The notes under the pieces were generated by a model that saw only the letters and a program-made list of their open reading frames with translations, did not search any database and was not told the DNA's origin. A DNA stretch of 64,000 bases from Rhodococcus rhodnii NBRC 100604 (GTDB lineage: Bacteria; Actinomycetota; Actinomycetes; Mycobacteriales; Mycobacteriaceae), in the NCBI RefSeq assembly GCF_001894925.1, contig NZ_BCXD01000010.1:1-64000 (forward strand), written 5' to 3'. A program made the position numbers and the translations under genes. The stretch's first letter is position 1, and each line of letters starts with the position of its first letter. Positions 27,012-34,959 of this stretch are shown one piece after another.

Positions 27012-27530
27012 CTATCCCCGCGGCAGCAGATCTCCGAGGGCAATCGCATATCCGACGGCAGCGTCGCAGATGTTCTCGGTCATCCGCTCGCCATCCGCCC
27101 CAGGTCGCTTGTACACAGTCAACTGGCCGGCTCCCGTCCCGTTCGGCCACGTGACCTCGCAGATGAACTCTTCCTCACCGAGGCGTCGCCACGTGTGGGC
27201 TTCCGGTGTGGGCTCTCCGACATGGCGAATGTCGGTGTTGTTTCCGGTATCCCGTAGCGACTCGAGCGATCTCTCTGCATATGAGATCGCGATGTTGTGG
27301 GTCTCGCCGGACCACTTGCAGATCCCCCAACCCCACTGATCGACCCCGGCCACACCGCGGTCTGCGGTCGCAGGGTCGAATCCCAGCTCAGCAATGGCCT
27401 CGTCCGGAATATCGTCACACGGCTCGAACATCACGGGACGCTCCGACTCCGACTCCACCGCAGTCGAATCACCACAGCCGGACACCAGCGCCACCGCGGC
27501 CACAGCAGCAATCCCGAACTTCACGCGCAC
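27012..27530 (-). CDS. DUF3558 lipoprotein
   Basis: A 172-residue predicted lipoprotein: signal sequence with lipobox LVSGC (Cys19), then the DUF3558 pattern FEPCDDIPDEAIAELGFDP, GWGICKWSG, ISYAERSLESLRD and CDAAVGYAIALGDLLPRG. DUF3558 proteins are common next to ESX loci in nocardiae; function is unknown. A strong GGGGGAG precedes the GTG at 27530. A closely related but frameshifted copy lies directly upstream, so this is one half of a tandem duplication. Confidence 0.8.
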   Translation of the reverse strand: MRVKFGIAAVAAVALVSGCGDSTAVESESERPVMFEPCDDIPDEAIAELGFDPATADRGVAGVDQWGWGICKWSGETHNIAISYAERSLESLRDTGNNTDIRHVGEPTPEAHTWRRLGEEEFICEVTWPNGTGAGQLTVYKRPGADGERMTENICDAAVGYAIALGDLLPRG

Positions 27531-27623
27531 GGCTCCCCCTTTTTCGACTCGCGAAGCCTATCCCACGGCCGGGTCCCGCATCGCGGCGACCAGGTCTTCG
27601 AGCCGCACGTAACCGACCACCGA

Positions 27624-28143
27624 CTACCCCCGCGGCAGCAGATCACCGAGCGCTGTCGCGTACCTGACAGCGGCGTCGCAGACATCTTCCGTCATCGATT
27701 CACCGTCGACGCCGGAATGCTTGTACACAGCCATCTGACCTGCGCCGGCTCCGTGCGGCCACGTGAGTTCGCAGATCAAGTCTTCGAACCCGAGCCTTCG
27801 CCAGGACTCGGCACCGGGTACGGAGATGCTCCACGGGCGAAAGTCGGTGTTATCGGTTGCTTCTCGAAGCGAATCCACGGAGCGTTCGGTGTAGGAGACC
27901 GTGATCGCATGAGTCTCCGCAGTCCACGAGCACATCCCCCACCCCCACTGATCGACCCCAGCCACCGCGATCCTCCGTAGAGACATCGAACCCCAACTCG
28001 GCGATGGCCTCGTCGGGGATGTCGTCGCACGGCTCGAACATGACCGGACGCTCAGTCTCCCACTCCACCACATCTGAACCACCGCAGCCGGACACCAACG
28101 CCACCACGGCCACTGCAGCAGCGATCCCAAGCTTCACGCGCAC
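27624..28143 (-). pseudogene. DUF3558 lipoprotein, frameshifted paralogue
   Basis: A second DUF3558 copy. The first half (signal peptide, lipobox VSGC, FEPCDDIPDEAIAELGFD) and second half (GVDQWGWGMCSW...CDAAVRYATALGDLLPRG) are in different frames. Comparison with the intact neighbour shows GGTGTGGC in that gene where this one has GGTGGC (about 27963-27968), a loss of two bases in a GT run. GTG 28143 is preceded by GGGGGAG. Either a recent pseudogene or a sequencing error in a short repeat. Confidence 0.75.
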
Positions 28144-28236
28144 AGAACTCCCCCTCTTCGACGCGCGAAGCCTACCGTCGCACGGGATCTCGCATCCCTC
28201 CGGTCGGCCCGGATCCACGTTGTTCGGACAGTTCCG

Positions 28237-28884
28237 TCACTTCCGCCAGAACAGGTGGTGTACCACTCCGCTGGGGCTGGGGACGACGTCCAGGTGGAAG
28301 CGGTCCCGCAGCTCGTCGGGCGACTCCCACAGCCGGGTGCCGTGCCCGAAGGTCAGCCCGGGGTGGACCGCGACGTGCAGGGTGTCGACGAGGTCGGCAT
28401 CGAGGAACTCGCGGATGGTCGTCGCCCCGCCGCCGAGGCGGACGTCCTTTCCCTGCGCGGCACCGCGAGCACGACCGAGGACCGCGGCGGGCTCGTCGTC
28501 GACGAAGTGGAAGCTGGTGTCGCCGAGCGTGAAGTCCGGGCGCGGGTGGTGTGTCATCACGAACACCGGCGTGTGGAACGGCGGCTCGTCGCCCCACCAG
28601 CCGCGCCACGAGTGGTCCTCCCACGGCCCACGGTGAGGACTGAACTTGTTGCGGCCCATGATCTCGGCGCCGATGTTGTGGTGGAAGTCGCGGGTCATGT
28701 AATCGTCGAGGCCGCGGCTCCCTCCGGCGTCGGTGCGATTGGGCCAACTCGCGGTCGCCCCTGCCCACACGAACATCTCGCTCGGGTCCGCATCCCCGAA
28801 CGGGTGCTCGAAGCTCTGATTCTCCCCGGCGCCGTATCCGTCCGCCGACACCGTGAAGTTCTGGACCTTCAACAGTTGAGTCAC
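28237..28884 (-). CDS. dihydrofolate reductase/RibD C-terminal-family protein
   Basis: A 215-residue DHFR-like oxidoreductase. The fold is seen in VQNFTVSADGYGAG, ASWPNR, MGRNKFSPHRGPWEDHSWRGWWG, PVFVMTHHPR, VRLGGGATTIREFLDADLVDTLHVAVHP (the GGG-T nucleotide-binding motif) and GTRLWES. Such proteins bind NADPH; the substrate is not folate in most paralogues and is unknown here. The GTG at 28884 is preceded by GAGGAGGA. It is the last gene of the accessory insert and close to the hydrolase gene upstream. Confidence 0.85.
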   Translation of the reverse strand: MTQLLKVQNFTVSADGYGAGENQSFEHPFGDADPSEMFVWAGATASWPNRTDAGGSRGLDDYMTRDFHHNIGAEIMGRNKFSPHRGPWEDHSWRGWWGDEPPFHTPVFVMTHHPRPDFTLGDTSFHFVDDEPAAVLGRARGAAQGKDVRLGGGATTIREFLDADLVDTLHVAVHPGLTFGHGTRLWESPDELRDRFHLDVVPSPSGVVHHLFWRK

Positions 28885-28954
28885 CGCGCGTCCTCCTCGT
28901 TTCGTTCCTCTTCCCGATATGGACCCGGCGACACGGGCGAACTCATCGCAGCGT

Positions 28955-29725
28955 CTACCGCGCCCGATCCCACGGATCGTCGCCGAGGACGGCATCGAGT
29001 GTCGATGCCCAGCTGCGGGTGGTGCGATCGAGAAAGGCGTTGTGGCCTTCGTTCGGAATTTCCCACAGCACAGCGCGATCTCCGTGCAGGCGTGCGGCCT
29101 CGACGTAGGAGCGGCTCGCCTGGATCGGCACCTGCGCGTCGTCGACGCCGTGGATGCAGACCGTCGGAACACCTGTCGGGACGCGGTGCAGCGGCGACGC
29201 ATCACGGTAGGTCTGCGGATCGTCGGCGTACGAGACACCGAACAACGCCTCCAACGCGGGTCCGCCGACGCGCGCCGACGCCCGCGAGGCGAGGTCGAGC
29301 GCACCGGCCTGCGACAAGACACGCGTCGGGCGGACGGCGCACTCCTTCTGTCCCGCAAGCCATACCGCCAGTTGCGCCCCCGCCGAATGCCCGACGATGC
29401 GGACATCGTCGATATCGAGCGGCACCGCCGACTGCTCGGGCAGCAGCGTCGCGACGGCCCCCAGCGCCGTCTCGATGTCGCTGCTCGTCTCCGCCCAGCC
29501 GCCACCCGCACCGACGCGCCGGTACTCGACGTTCCAGGCCGCGACGCCGCGCCGCGAGAGCTCCACCGCCATCGACGTGGCGAGGGTGAGCTGGAAGTCG
29601 GCGCTCCAGTAACCACCGTGGATGAGCATCACGACGGGCACGGGGCCGTCGGCGTCCGTGGGGAGGTAGAGGTGGCCGAACTGTTCGGGATGATCGCCGT
29701 ACGCGATCGTCACGCGACGCTTCAC
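28955..29725 (-). CDS. alpha/beta hydrolase (esterase/kynurenine formamidase-like)
   Basis: A 256-residue hydrolase of the hormone-sensitive-lipase/BD-FAE type. The oxyanion motif is LIHGGYWSADFQ, the nucleophile elbow GHSAGAQLAVWLAG, and the acid/base candidates lie in CIHGVDDAQVP and NEGHNAFLD. There is no signal peptide, so it is cytoplasmic. The GTG at 29725 overlaps the rsmE stop (GTGA), making it part of the hrcA-dnaJ2-rsmE operon. The long upstream open frame is not used. Substrate unknown. Confidence 0.82.
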   Translation of the reverse strand: MKRRVTIAYGDHPEQFGHLYLPTDADGPVPVVMLIHGGYWSADFQLTLATSMAVELSRRGVAAWNVEYRRVGAGGGWAETSSDIETALGAVATLLPEQSAVPLDIDDVRIVGHSAGAQLAVWLAGQKECAVRPTRVLSQAGALDLASRASARVGGPALEALFGVSYADDPQTYRDASPLHRVPTGVPTVCIHGVDDAQVPIQASRSYVEAARLHGDRAVLWEIPNEGHNAFLDRTTRSWASTLDAVLGDDPWDRAR

Positions 29726-30495
29726 GCGGGCTGCTCGCCGAAGGGCGTCGCCCGCCAGCGCTGCGTCGCCGACCCGATCGCGGCCAGCGCGAGGGCAGCA
29801 GCAGTGGAGGTGCGGACGACCTGCGGTCCGAGCAGGACGGTCGCGGCGCCCGCGGCCTCGAAGCGCGCGAGTTCGTCGCCGGACAGCCCGCCCTCGGGCC
29901 CGACGATCAGCACGACGTGCGGCACGCGCGTGAGCGGCAGATCCACGAGATGCGACGACGCGCCCTCGTGGAGCGCGAGGACCAGCGCACCGCCCGCGAC
30001 CGCGTCCGCGATCAGCGTCGCGACGCCCTTCGTCGTGTGCAGTTCGTCGACGGACGGAACGACGGGCCGGCGCGACTGCTGCGCCGCCCGCAACGCCGCC
30101 GAGCGCCAGCGACCGACGCCCTTCGCAGCCTTCGGTCCCTCCCACCGCGACACCGACCGCGACGCCTGCCACGGCACGATCGCATCGGCACCGGCTTCCG
30201 TCGCGAGTTCGACAGACAGCTCGGAGCGCTCCGACTTCGGCAGTGCCTGGACCACGGTGACACGCGGCGTCGGCGCCGTGACCGAGCGATCGCGGCCGAT
30301 CAGCAGCTCGAGCCGATCCTTGCCCGCCCCGACGACCTCGGCGTCCGCGACACGGCCGTGGCCGTCCGCCAGGACGAGCCGCTCGCCGACGCCGATGCGG
30401 CGCACCGTCGCAGCGTGCCGTCCCTCGGGGCCGTCGAGCACCGCCCGCTCACCCTCGCGGGGCAGCGGATCGAGGTAGAAGAGGGTCGCGGCCAC
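29722..30495 (-). CDS. rsmE: 16S rRNA (uracil(1498)-N(3))-methyltransferase
   Basis: SPOUT methyltransferase that modifies U1498 in the ribosomal decoding region (257 aa). N-terminal PUA-like barrel (FYLDPLPREGERAVLDGPEGRHAATVRRIGVGERLVLADG) and the trefoil-knot SAM site (LIVGPEGGLSGDELARFEAAGA, LGPQVVRTSTAAALALA). GTG 30495 lies 3 bp before the dnaJ2 stop. Conserved order hrcA-dnaJ2-rsmE as in mycobacteria (Rv2374c-Rv2372c). Confidence 0.95.
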   Translation of the reverse strand: MAATLFYLDPLPREGERAVLDGPEGRHAATVRRIGVGERLVLADGHGRVADAEVVGAGKDRLELLIGRDRSVTAPTPRVTVVQALPKSERSELSVELATEAGADAIVPWQASRSVSRWEGPKAAKGVGRWRSAALRAAQQSRRPVVPSVDELHTTKGVATLIADAVAGGALVLALHEGASSHLVDLPLTRVPHVVLIVGPEGGLSGDELARFEAAGAATVLLGPQVVRTSTAAALALAAIGSATQRWRATPFGEQPA

Positions 30496-30497
30496 GG

Positions 30498-31643
30498 TCA
30501 GCGGCTGAACGCGTCGCGCAACCGCGAGAACAGCCCGCCGCTGTTCGACGACCCGCTCGTGACGACCTCCGCGTTCTCGCCGCGCAGCCCGCGGAACTCC
30601 TTGAGTACCTTGGCTTCCTTGTGGTCGAGCCGCGGCGGGACGACGACCTCGAGGTGCGCGTGCAGGTCACCGCGCACACCTGACCGCAGCTTCGGCATGC
30701 CGTGGCCGCGCAGCACCGTCTCCGACCCGGGCTGGGTGCCCGCCTCGACATCGATCTGCTTGTCGCCGTCGAGGATCGTGCTCACCGACACCGTGGTGCC
30801 GAGCGCGGCGTCGACCATGGGGACACGGATCGTGCAGTGGAGGTCGTCGCCGTCGCGCACGAAGATCTCGTGCTGCTGCTCGACCACCTCGACGTAGAGG
30901 TCGCCGGCGGGGCCGCCGCCGGGCCCGACCTCACCCTGCGACGCGAGCCGGATCCGCATCCCGCCCGCGACCCCCGCGGGGACCTTGACGGTGATGTCGC
31001 GACGCGACCGCACACGACCGTCGCCACCGCACTTGCGGCACGGATCGGGAATGACCTCGCCGGCGCCGTGGCACGTGGGGCACGGGCGCGACGTCATGAC
31101 CTGACCGAGGAACGAGCGCTGCACCGACTGCACCTCACCCGCGCCGTGGCACGTCTCGCAGCGCACGGGCTTCGAGTCGCCGTTGGTGCCGCCGCCGTGA
31201 CACAGATCGCAGAGCACCGCGGTGTCGACGGTCACCGTCTTGGTGACGCCGGTCGCGCACTCCTCGAGGGTCAGCTTGGTCCGCAGCAGCGAATCCGCAC
31301 CCGGCTGGACGCGGCCGCGTGGGCCACGGGTCGCTCCCCCGCCGCCACCGAAGAACGCCTCGAAGACGTCACCGAGGCCGCCACCGAAACCGCCGAAACC
31401 GGCTCCCGCACCGCCGCCGCCGGCACCCGCGAGCGGGTCGCCGCCGAGGTCGACCATGCGCCGCTTCTCGGGGTCCGACAGCACCTCGTACGCCGCGGAG
31501 ATGTCCTTGAACTTGGCCTGAGCGGCCTCGTCGGGATTGACGTCGGGGTGGTACTCGCGTGCCAGCTTCCGGTAGGCGCGCTTGATCTCCTGATCGGTCG
31601 CCTGCCGGTCGACACCGAGGATTCCGTAATAGTCGCGTGCCAC
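30498..31643 (-). CDS. dnaJ2: molecular chaperone DnaJ2
   Basis: Hsp40 co-chaperone of DnaK (381 aa). J domain with HPD at 32-34, Gly/Phe-rich linker (about 70-105), zinc region with four CxxCxGxG-type repeats ([36 protein letters not shown]) and C-terminal substrate-binding domains. GTG 31643 is the start. Downstream of hrcA by 86 bp, so hrcA probably controls it. Confidence 0.96.
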   Translation of the reverse strand: MARDYYGILGVDRQATDQEIKRAYRKLAREYHPDVNPDEAAQAKFKDISAAYEVLSDPEKRRMVDLGGDPLAGAGGGGAGAGFGGFGGGLGDVFEAFFGGGGGATRGPRGRVQPGADSLLRTKLTLEECATGVTKTVTVDTAVLCDLCHGGGTNGDSKPVRCETCHGAGEVQSVQRSFLGQVMTSRPCPTCHGAGEVIPDPCRKCGGDGRVRSRRDITVKVPAGVAGGMRIRLASQGEVGPGGGPAGDLYVEVVEQQHEIFVRDGDDLHCTIRVPMVDAALGTTVSVSTILDGDKQIDVEAGTQPGSETVLRGHGMPKLRSGVRGDLHAHLEVVVPPRLDHKEAKVLKEFRGLRGENAEVVTSGSSNSGGLFSRLRDAFSR

Positions 31644-31729
31644 GTCGGTCTACTCGTCCTTACTGTCCGTGCTTGTCGAAATGATGGGAGCTTGTCGAGA
31701 TGATTCGGGCTCTCGCGCCCGCGTCGCGC

Positions 31730-32764
31730 TCAGCGTCCCGCGAGCACCTGGCCGATGTACCGGGCAACGGTCGCCACCGAGGCTATCGTGCCGGGATAGT
31801 CCATCCTGGTCGGGCCGAGGACGCCCATGCCGCCGAGAACGGTGCCGGCGGACCCGTAGCCCGTCGACACCACCGAGGCACTGCGCATCTCCTCGAACTC
31901 GTTCTCCTCGCCGATCCGCACCGTCACGGTCCGCGAATCCTGCGCGGCGGCGAGCAACTTGAGCACGACAACCTGCTCTTCGAGCGCTTCGAGCATCGAC
32001 CGCAGCGACCCCGGGAAGCCGGCGAAGTCGGCCGCATTGCGCGTGAGGTTCGCCGTCCCGCCCAGCACGATCCGCTCCTCGGGATGTTCGACGAGCGTCT
32101 CGACCAGCACCGTCGCGCACCGCACGACGGCGTCACGCAGATCGTCGGGCGCCTCGTCGGCGAGCTCGGCGACGGCGATGGACGCGGCCTCGAGGCGCTT
32201 GCCCTCGAGGGCGTGCCCGAGCAGTGCCCGCAGCCGCGACAGATCGTCCTCGACGACGACGTCACCCAACTCCACGATCCGCTGATCGACCCGGCCGGTG
32301 TCGGTGATGAGCACCAGCAGCAGGCGCGCGGGCGTGAGTCCGACGACCTCGAGGTGGCGTACCGACGACACCGACAGGCTCGGATACTGCACGACGGCGA
32401 CCTGGCGGGTGAGCTGTGCGAGCAACCTCACGCCGCGGCGTAGCACGTCGTCGAGGTCGACGCCCGACTCGAGGAAGTCGAGGATCGCGCGACGCTCCGC
32501 CGACGACAGCGGCTTCACCTCGGCGATCCGGTCGACGAACTGCCGATACCCCTTGTCGGTAGGGACGCGTCCCGAGCTCGTGTGCGGTTGCGCGATGTAT
32601 CCCTCGCGCTCGAGGGCGGCCATGTCGTTGCGGATGGTGGCACTCGACACACCCAGGTTGTGCCGCTCGACGAGCGCCTTGGAGCCGATCGGTTCCTTCG
32701 TCGAGACGTAGTCGGCGACGATCGCGCGCAGAACCTCGAAGCGCCTGTCGTCCGTGTTCGACAT
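31730..32764 (-). CDS. hrcA: heat-inducible transcription repressor HrcA
   Basis: Repressor of class I heat-shock genes, folded with the help of GroEL (344 aa). N-terminal winged helix with [32 protein letters not shown] and the [17 protein letters not shown] signature; the C-terminal half holds [33 protein letters not shown] precedes ATG 32764. I see no CIRCE element (TTAGCACTC-N9-GAGTGCTAA) in the 183 bp upstream, so control may act at groEL/groES elsewhere. Confidence 0.96.
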   Translation of the reverse strand: MSNTDDRRFEVLRAIVADYVSTKEPIGSKALVERHNLGVSSATIRNDMAALEREGYIAQPHTSSGRVPTDKGYRQFVDRIAEVKPLSSAERRAILDFLESGVDLDDVLRRGVRLLAQLTRQVAVVQYPSLSVSSVRHLEVVGLTPARLLLVLITDTGRVDQRIVELGDVVVEDDLSRLRALLGHALEGKRLEAASIAVAELADEAPDDLRDAVVRCATVLVETLVEHPEERIVLGGTANLTRNAADFAGFPGSLRSMLEALEEQVVVLKLLAAAQDSRTVTVRIGEENEFEEMRSASVVSTGYGSAGTVLGGMGVLGPTRMDYPGTIASVATVARYIGQVLAGR

Positions 32765-32947
32765 CCGTCACCTCCGATTCGTCACCTGCCGCTCGGACCA
32801 GTCTAATGCGCGCCGCGCCGTCCGCCGATCGCCGCGCGCGGCTCCGGGAGCGACCGCCTACGCTCTACCGGTATCCGACGGCGGTGTTTCGATCACAGCG
32901 ATCCGGGAACGACTGCGGGCCGACGACAGGACGGGGAGGAAGCGCGG

Positions 32948-33265
32948 ATGATCTTCAAGGGCGTGCGAGACGGCAAGCCGTATCCCGATCACGGGCTGTC
33001 GTTGCGCGACTGGGCGAAGATCCCGCCCCGCCAAGTGCGGCTCGACGAGATCGTCACGACGACGAAGGTCCTCGAACTCGACCGCCTGCTGTCGGAGGAT
33101 TCGACCTTCTACGGCGATCTCTTCCCGCACGCCGTCCAGTGGAAGGGCGTGCTGTACCTCGAGGACGGCCTGCACCGCGCCGTGCGTTCGGCCCTGCGCA
33201 ACCGCGTCGTCCTGCACGCGCGGGTCATCGACCTCGACGAGATGCAGGGCATCATCTCGGCGTAG
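32948..33265 (+). CDS. conserved hypothetical protein (Rv2375 homologue)
   Basis: A 105-residue cytoplasmic protein conserved in the same place in M. tuberculosis (Rv2375), divergent from hrcA. Conserved-looking core: DWAKIPPRQVRLDEIVTTTKVLELDRLLSEDSTFYGDLFPHAVQWKGVLYLEDGLHRAVRSALRNR. There is no signal peptide or known motif. GGGGAGG upstream of ATG 32948 supports the start. Function unknown. Confidence 0.85.
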   Translation: MIFKGVRDGKPYPDHGLSLRDWAKIPPRQVRLDEIVTTTKVLELDRLLSEDSTFYGDLFPHAVQWKGVLYLEDGLHRAVRSALRNRVVLHARVIDLDEMQGIISA

Positions 33266-33273
33266 GCGTTCGC

Positions 33274-33321
33274 GCTCGTGAGTGATTTTTCGGTGTAGGG
33301 GCCGGAAGGTCACGCACGAGC
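33274..33321. terminator. hairpin of the GTGCGTGA repeat family
   Basis: GCTCGTGAGTGA (33274-33285) pairs with TCACGCACGAGC (33310-33321) with one mismatch, followed by TTTTT inside the loop side. It lies between two convergent genes (Rv2375-like and hemW) and shares its arms with the perfect hairpin at 11025-11072. Confidence 0.6.
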
Positions 33322-33331
33322 GGCTCGCCGC

Positions 33332-34576
33332 CTACGCAACGATGTCGCGGACGATGCCGTCGGCGAGCAGGCGGCCACGGTCCGTCAGGACGTAGCGCTC
33401 GCCGCTCGCTTCCCCGCCGCCGGCTCCGTCACCGCCGGATTCACCGCCCTCGAGCACCAGCAGGCCGTCGTCGACGCGGTCGTCCGCCACGCGCCGCTCG
33501 GCAGCGGTGAGGTCGGCCGCAGGCAGGCCCGTCCGCAGCCGGATCGTGAGCATGAGGCGCTCGAGGTGCGCGTCGTCGTCGGTCAGCGTCTCGTGGCCGG
33601 CGACCGGCAGTGTGCCCTCGGCCAGGACGTCCGCGTAGCGCGCGGGGTGCTTGACGTTCCACCACCGCACTCCCCCGACGTGGCTGTGCGCGCCCGGGCC
33701 GGCGCCCCACCAGTCGCCGCCGTCCCAGTAGCCCAGGTTGTGACGGCACCGCGCCGCCTCCCCCCTCGCCCAGTTGGACACCTCGTACCAGTCGAAGCCC
33801 GCCGCACGCAGCCGCCGGTCGACGAGTTCGTAGCGGGCGGCGAGGACGTCGTCGTCGGGCGCCGGGAGATCGCCCCGCCGCACCTTGCGCGCCATCGCGG
33901 TGCCGTCCTCGACGATGAGCGAGTACGCCGACACGTGATCGACGTCCGCTTCGAGGACGGCGGACAACGACAGGTCGAGGTCGGATTCGGACTCGCCGGG
34001 CGTCCCGTAGATGAGATCGAGGTTCACGTGAGCGAAGCCGGCGGCCCGCGCCTCGCGTGCGGCCGCGACGGCGCGACCCGGCGTGTGGGTGCGGTCGAGG
34101 ACGCGCAGCACGTGCTCGGCGGCCGACTGCATCCCGAGCGAGACGCGCGTGTATCCGCCGCGCAGCAACGCGTCGAAGAACTCCGGCGAGGTCGACTCGG
34201 GGTTGGACTCCGTCGTCACCTCGGCGCCGGGCGCGAGCCCGAAACTCGACCGCACCGCCGCGAGCACGTCGGTGAGCCCGTCGCCGCCGAGCAGCGACGG
34301 CGTGCCGCCGCCCACGAACACGGTGTCCGCCGCGGGTGCGCCCGTCAGTTCGGCGGCGGCGTCGAGTTCGCGCCGCAGGCCCTCCAGCCACGACGACGGC
34401 GACGCGGACGTCCCCAGCTCACCGGGCGTGTAGGTGTTGAAGTCGCAGTAGCCGCACCGTGTCGCGCAGAACGGGACGTGGACGTAGACGCCGAACGGGC
34501 GGGTTCCGACGCCCGCCGTCGCGGTCTCGGGCAGCACGAACGGCCCGTCGGTGGCGGTGGGGGTCGAGGTGGTCAC
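33332..34576 (-). CDS. hemW: radical SAM protein HemW (HemN-like)
   Basis: Radical SAM protein of the HemN/HemW group (414 aa); HemW is thought to carry heme to target enzymes rather than to oxidise coproporphyrinogen. The iron-sulfur motif is VPFCATRCGYCDFNTYTPGE (CxxxCxxC). SAM-binding segments follow: VFVGGGTPSLL and ESNPES. A C-terminal HemN domain is present. The start is uncertain: GTG 34576 follows a possible -10 (GACACT) by 6 nt, consistent with leaderless expression, and the 45 codons upstream look non-coding. It is divergent from the sulfite reductase leader. Confidence 0.9.
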   Translation of the reverse strand: MTTSTPTATDGPFVLPETATAGVGTRPFGVYVHVPFCATRCGYCDFNTYTPGELGTSASPSSWLEGLRRELDAAAELTGAPAADTVFVGGGTPSLLGGDGLTDVLAAVRSSFGLAPGAEVTTESNPESTSPEFFDALLRGGYTRVSLGMQSAAEHVLRVLDRTHTPGRAVAAAREARAAGFAHVNLDLIYGTPGESESDLDLSLSAVLEADVDHVSAYSLIVEDGTAMARKVRRGDLPAPDDDVLAARYELVDRRLRAAGFDWYEVSNWARGEAARCRHNLGYWDGGDWWGAGPGAHSHVGGVRWWNVKHPARYADVLAEGTLPVAGHETLTDDDAHLERLMLTIRLRTGLPAADLTAAERRVADDRVDDGLLVLEGGESGGDGAGGGEASGERYVLTDRGRLLADGIVRDIVA

Positions 34577-34637
34577 CCTTCCAGTGTCCCACCGGTCCGT
34601 GCGGCGAGATCGGGCCTGGTCGCCACCCGATCGCCAC

Positions 34638-34661
34638 ATTTCCCCCGATTTTCGGGGAAAT
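34638..34661. promoter_or_regulatory. 24-bp palindrome upstream of the sulfite reductase operon
   Basis: ATTTCCCC-N8-GGGGAAAT (arms 34638-34645 and 34654-34661), with further partial symmetry in the spacer. It lies about 50-72 bp upstream of the predicted start of the cysteine-leader transcript and 60-85 bp from hemW. Likely an operator for an unidentified regulator of sulfur assimilation. Confidence 0.5.
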
Positions 34662-34696
34662 ACGGTGCCCATGTGGGAACGGCCGCCGTGACGTGG

Positions 34697-34702
34697 CACA
34701 AT
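34697..34702 (+). promoter_or_regulatory. -10 element of leaderless promoter for the cysteine leader ORF
   Basis: CACAAT ends 7 nt before the ATG at 34710, so transcription would begin at the start codon itself. The arrangement is the same as that before the second leader ORF (TAGATT at 44467-44472). Confidence 0.55.
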
Positions 34703-34709
34703 CGGTCGC

Positions 34710-34802
34710 ATGATCGGAACCGGGGTGCGACTCGTGGCACGACGCCACGTCGACCTTGCGCGCGTGTGCAGCAGCTGCTGTCGCTGCTGTCGCTGTCGCT
34801 GA
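34710..34802 (+). CDS. Cys-rich leader peptide upstream of sirA-cysHDN
   Basis: A 30-codon ORF that ends VCSSCCRCCRCR: five cysteine codons among the last eleven in the run TGC-AGC-AGC-TGC-TGT-CGC-TGC-TGT-CGC-TGT, six when counted as written, packed just before the stop. It starts at the predicted 5' end of the mRNA (leaderless) and stops 157 nt before sirA. In mycobacteria, leaderless polycysteine ORFs in front of sulfur-assimilation operons are reported to act as cysteine-responsive attenuators: ribosome stalling at low Cys-tRNA opens expression of the operon. The location and composition fit that mechanism; the peptide itself probably has no function. The remaining leader (34803-34959) holds no other gene. 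Confidence 0.8.
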   Translation: MIGTGVRLVARRHVDLARVCSSCCRCCRCR

Positions 34803-34959
34803 CCCGCCCTCGTTCGGTATTCGCGCCGCCTCCCGCAGGCACCGTCGCCCGTTCGACACGCGTCCTCGGTCAGCCCACCCGGGCGCCAGCGCCCGCTCCC
34901 AGCACGGCCCCTGCGCGCCCGGTCACGGGCGTGCTCCGACCCCCAGGAGCTCTCCCCCG

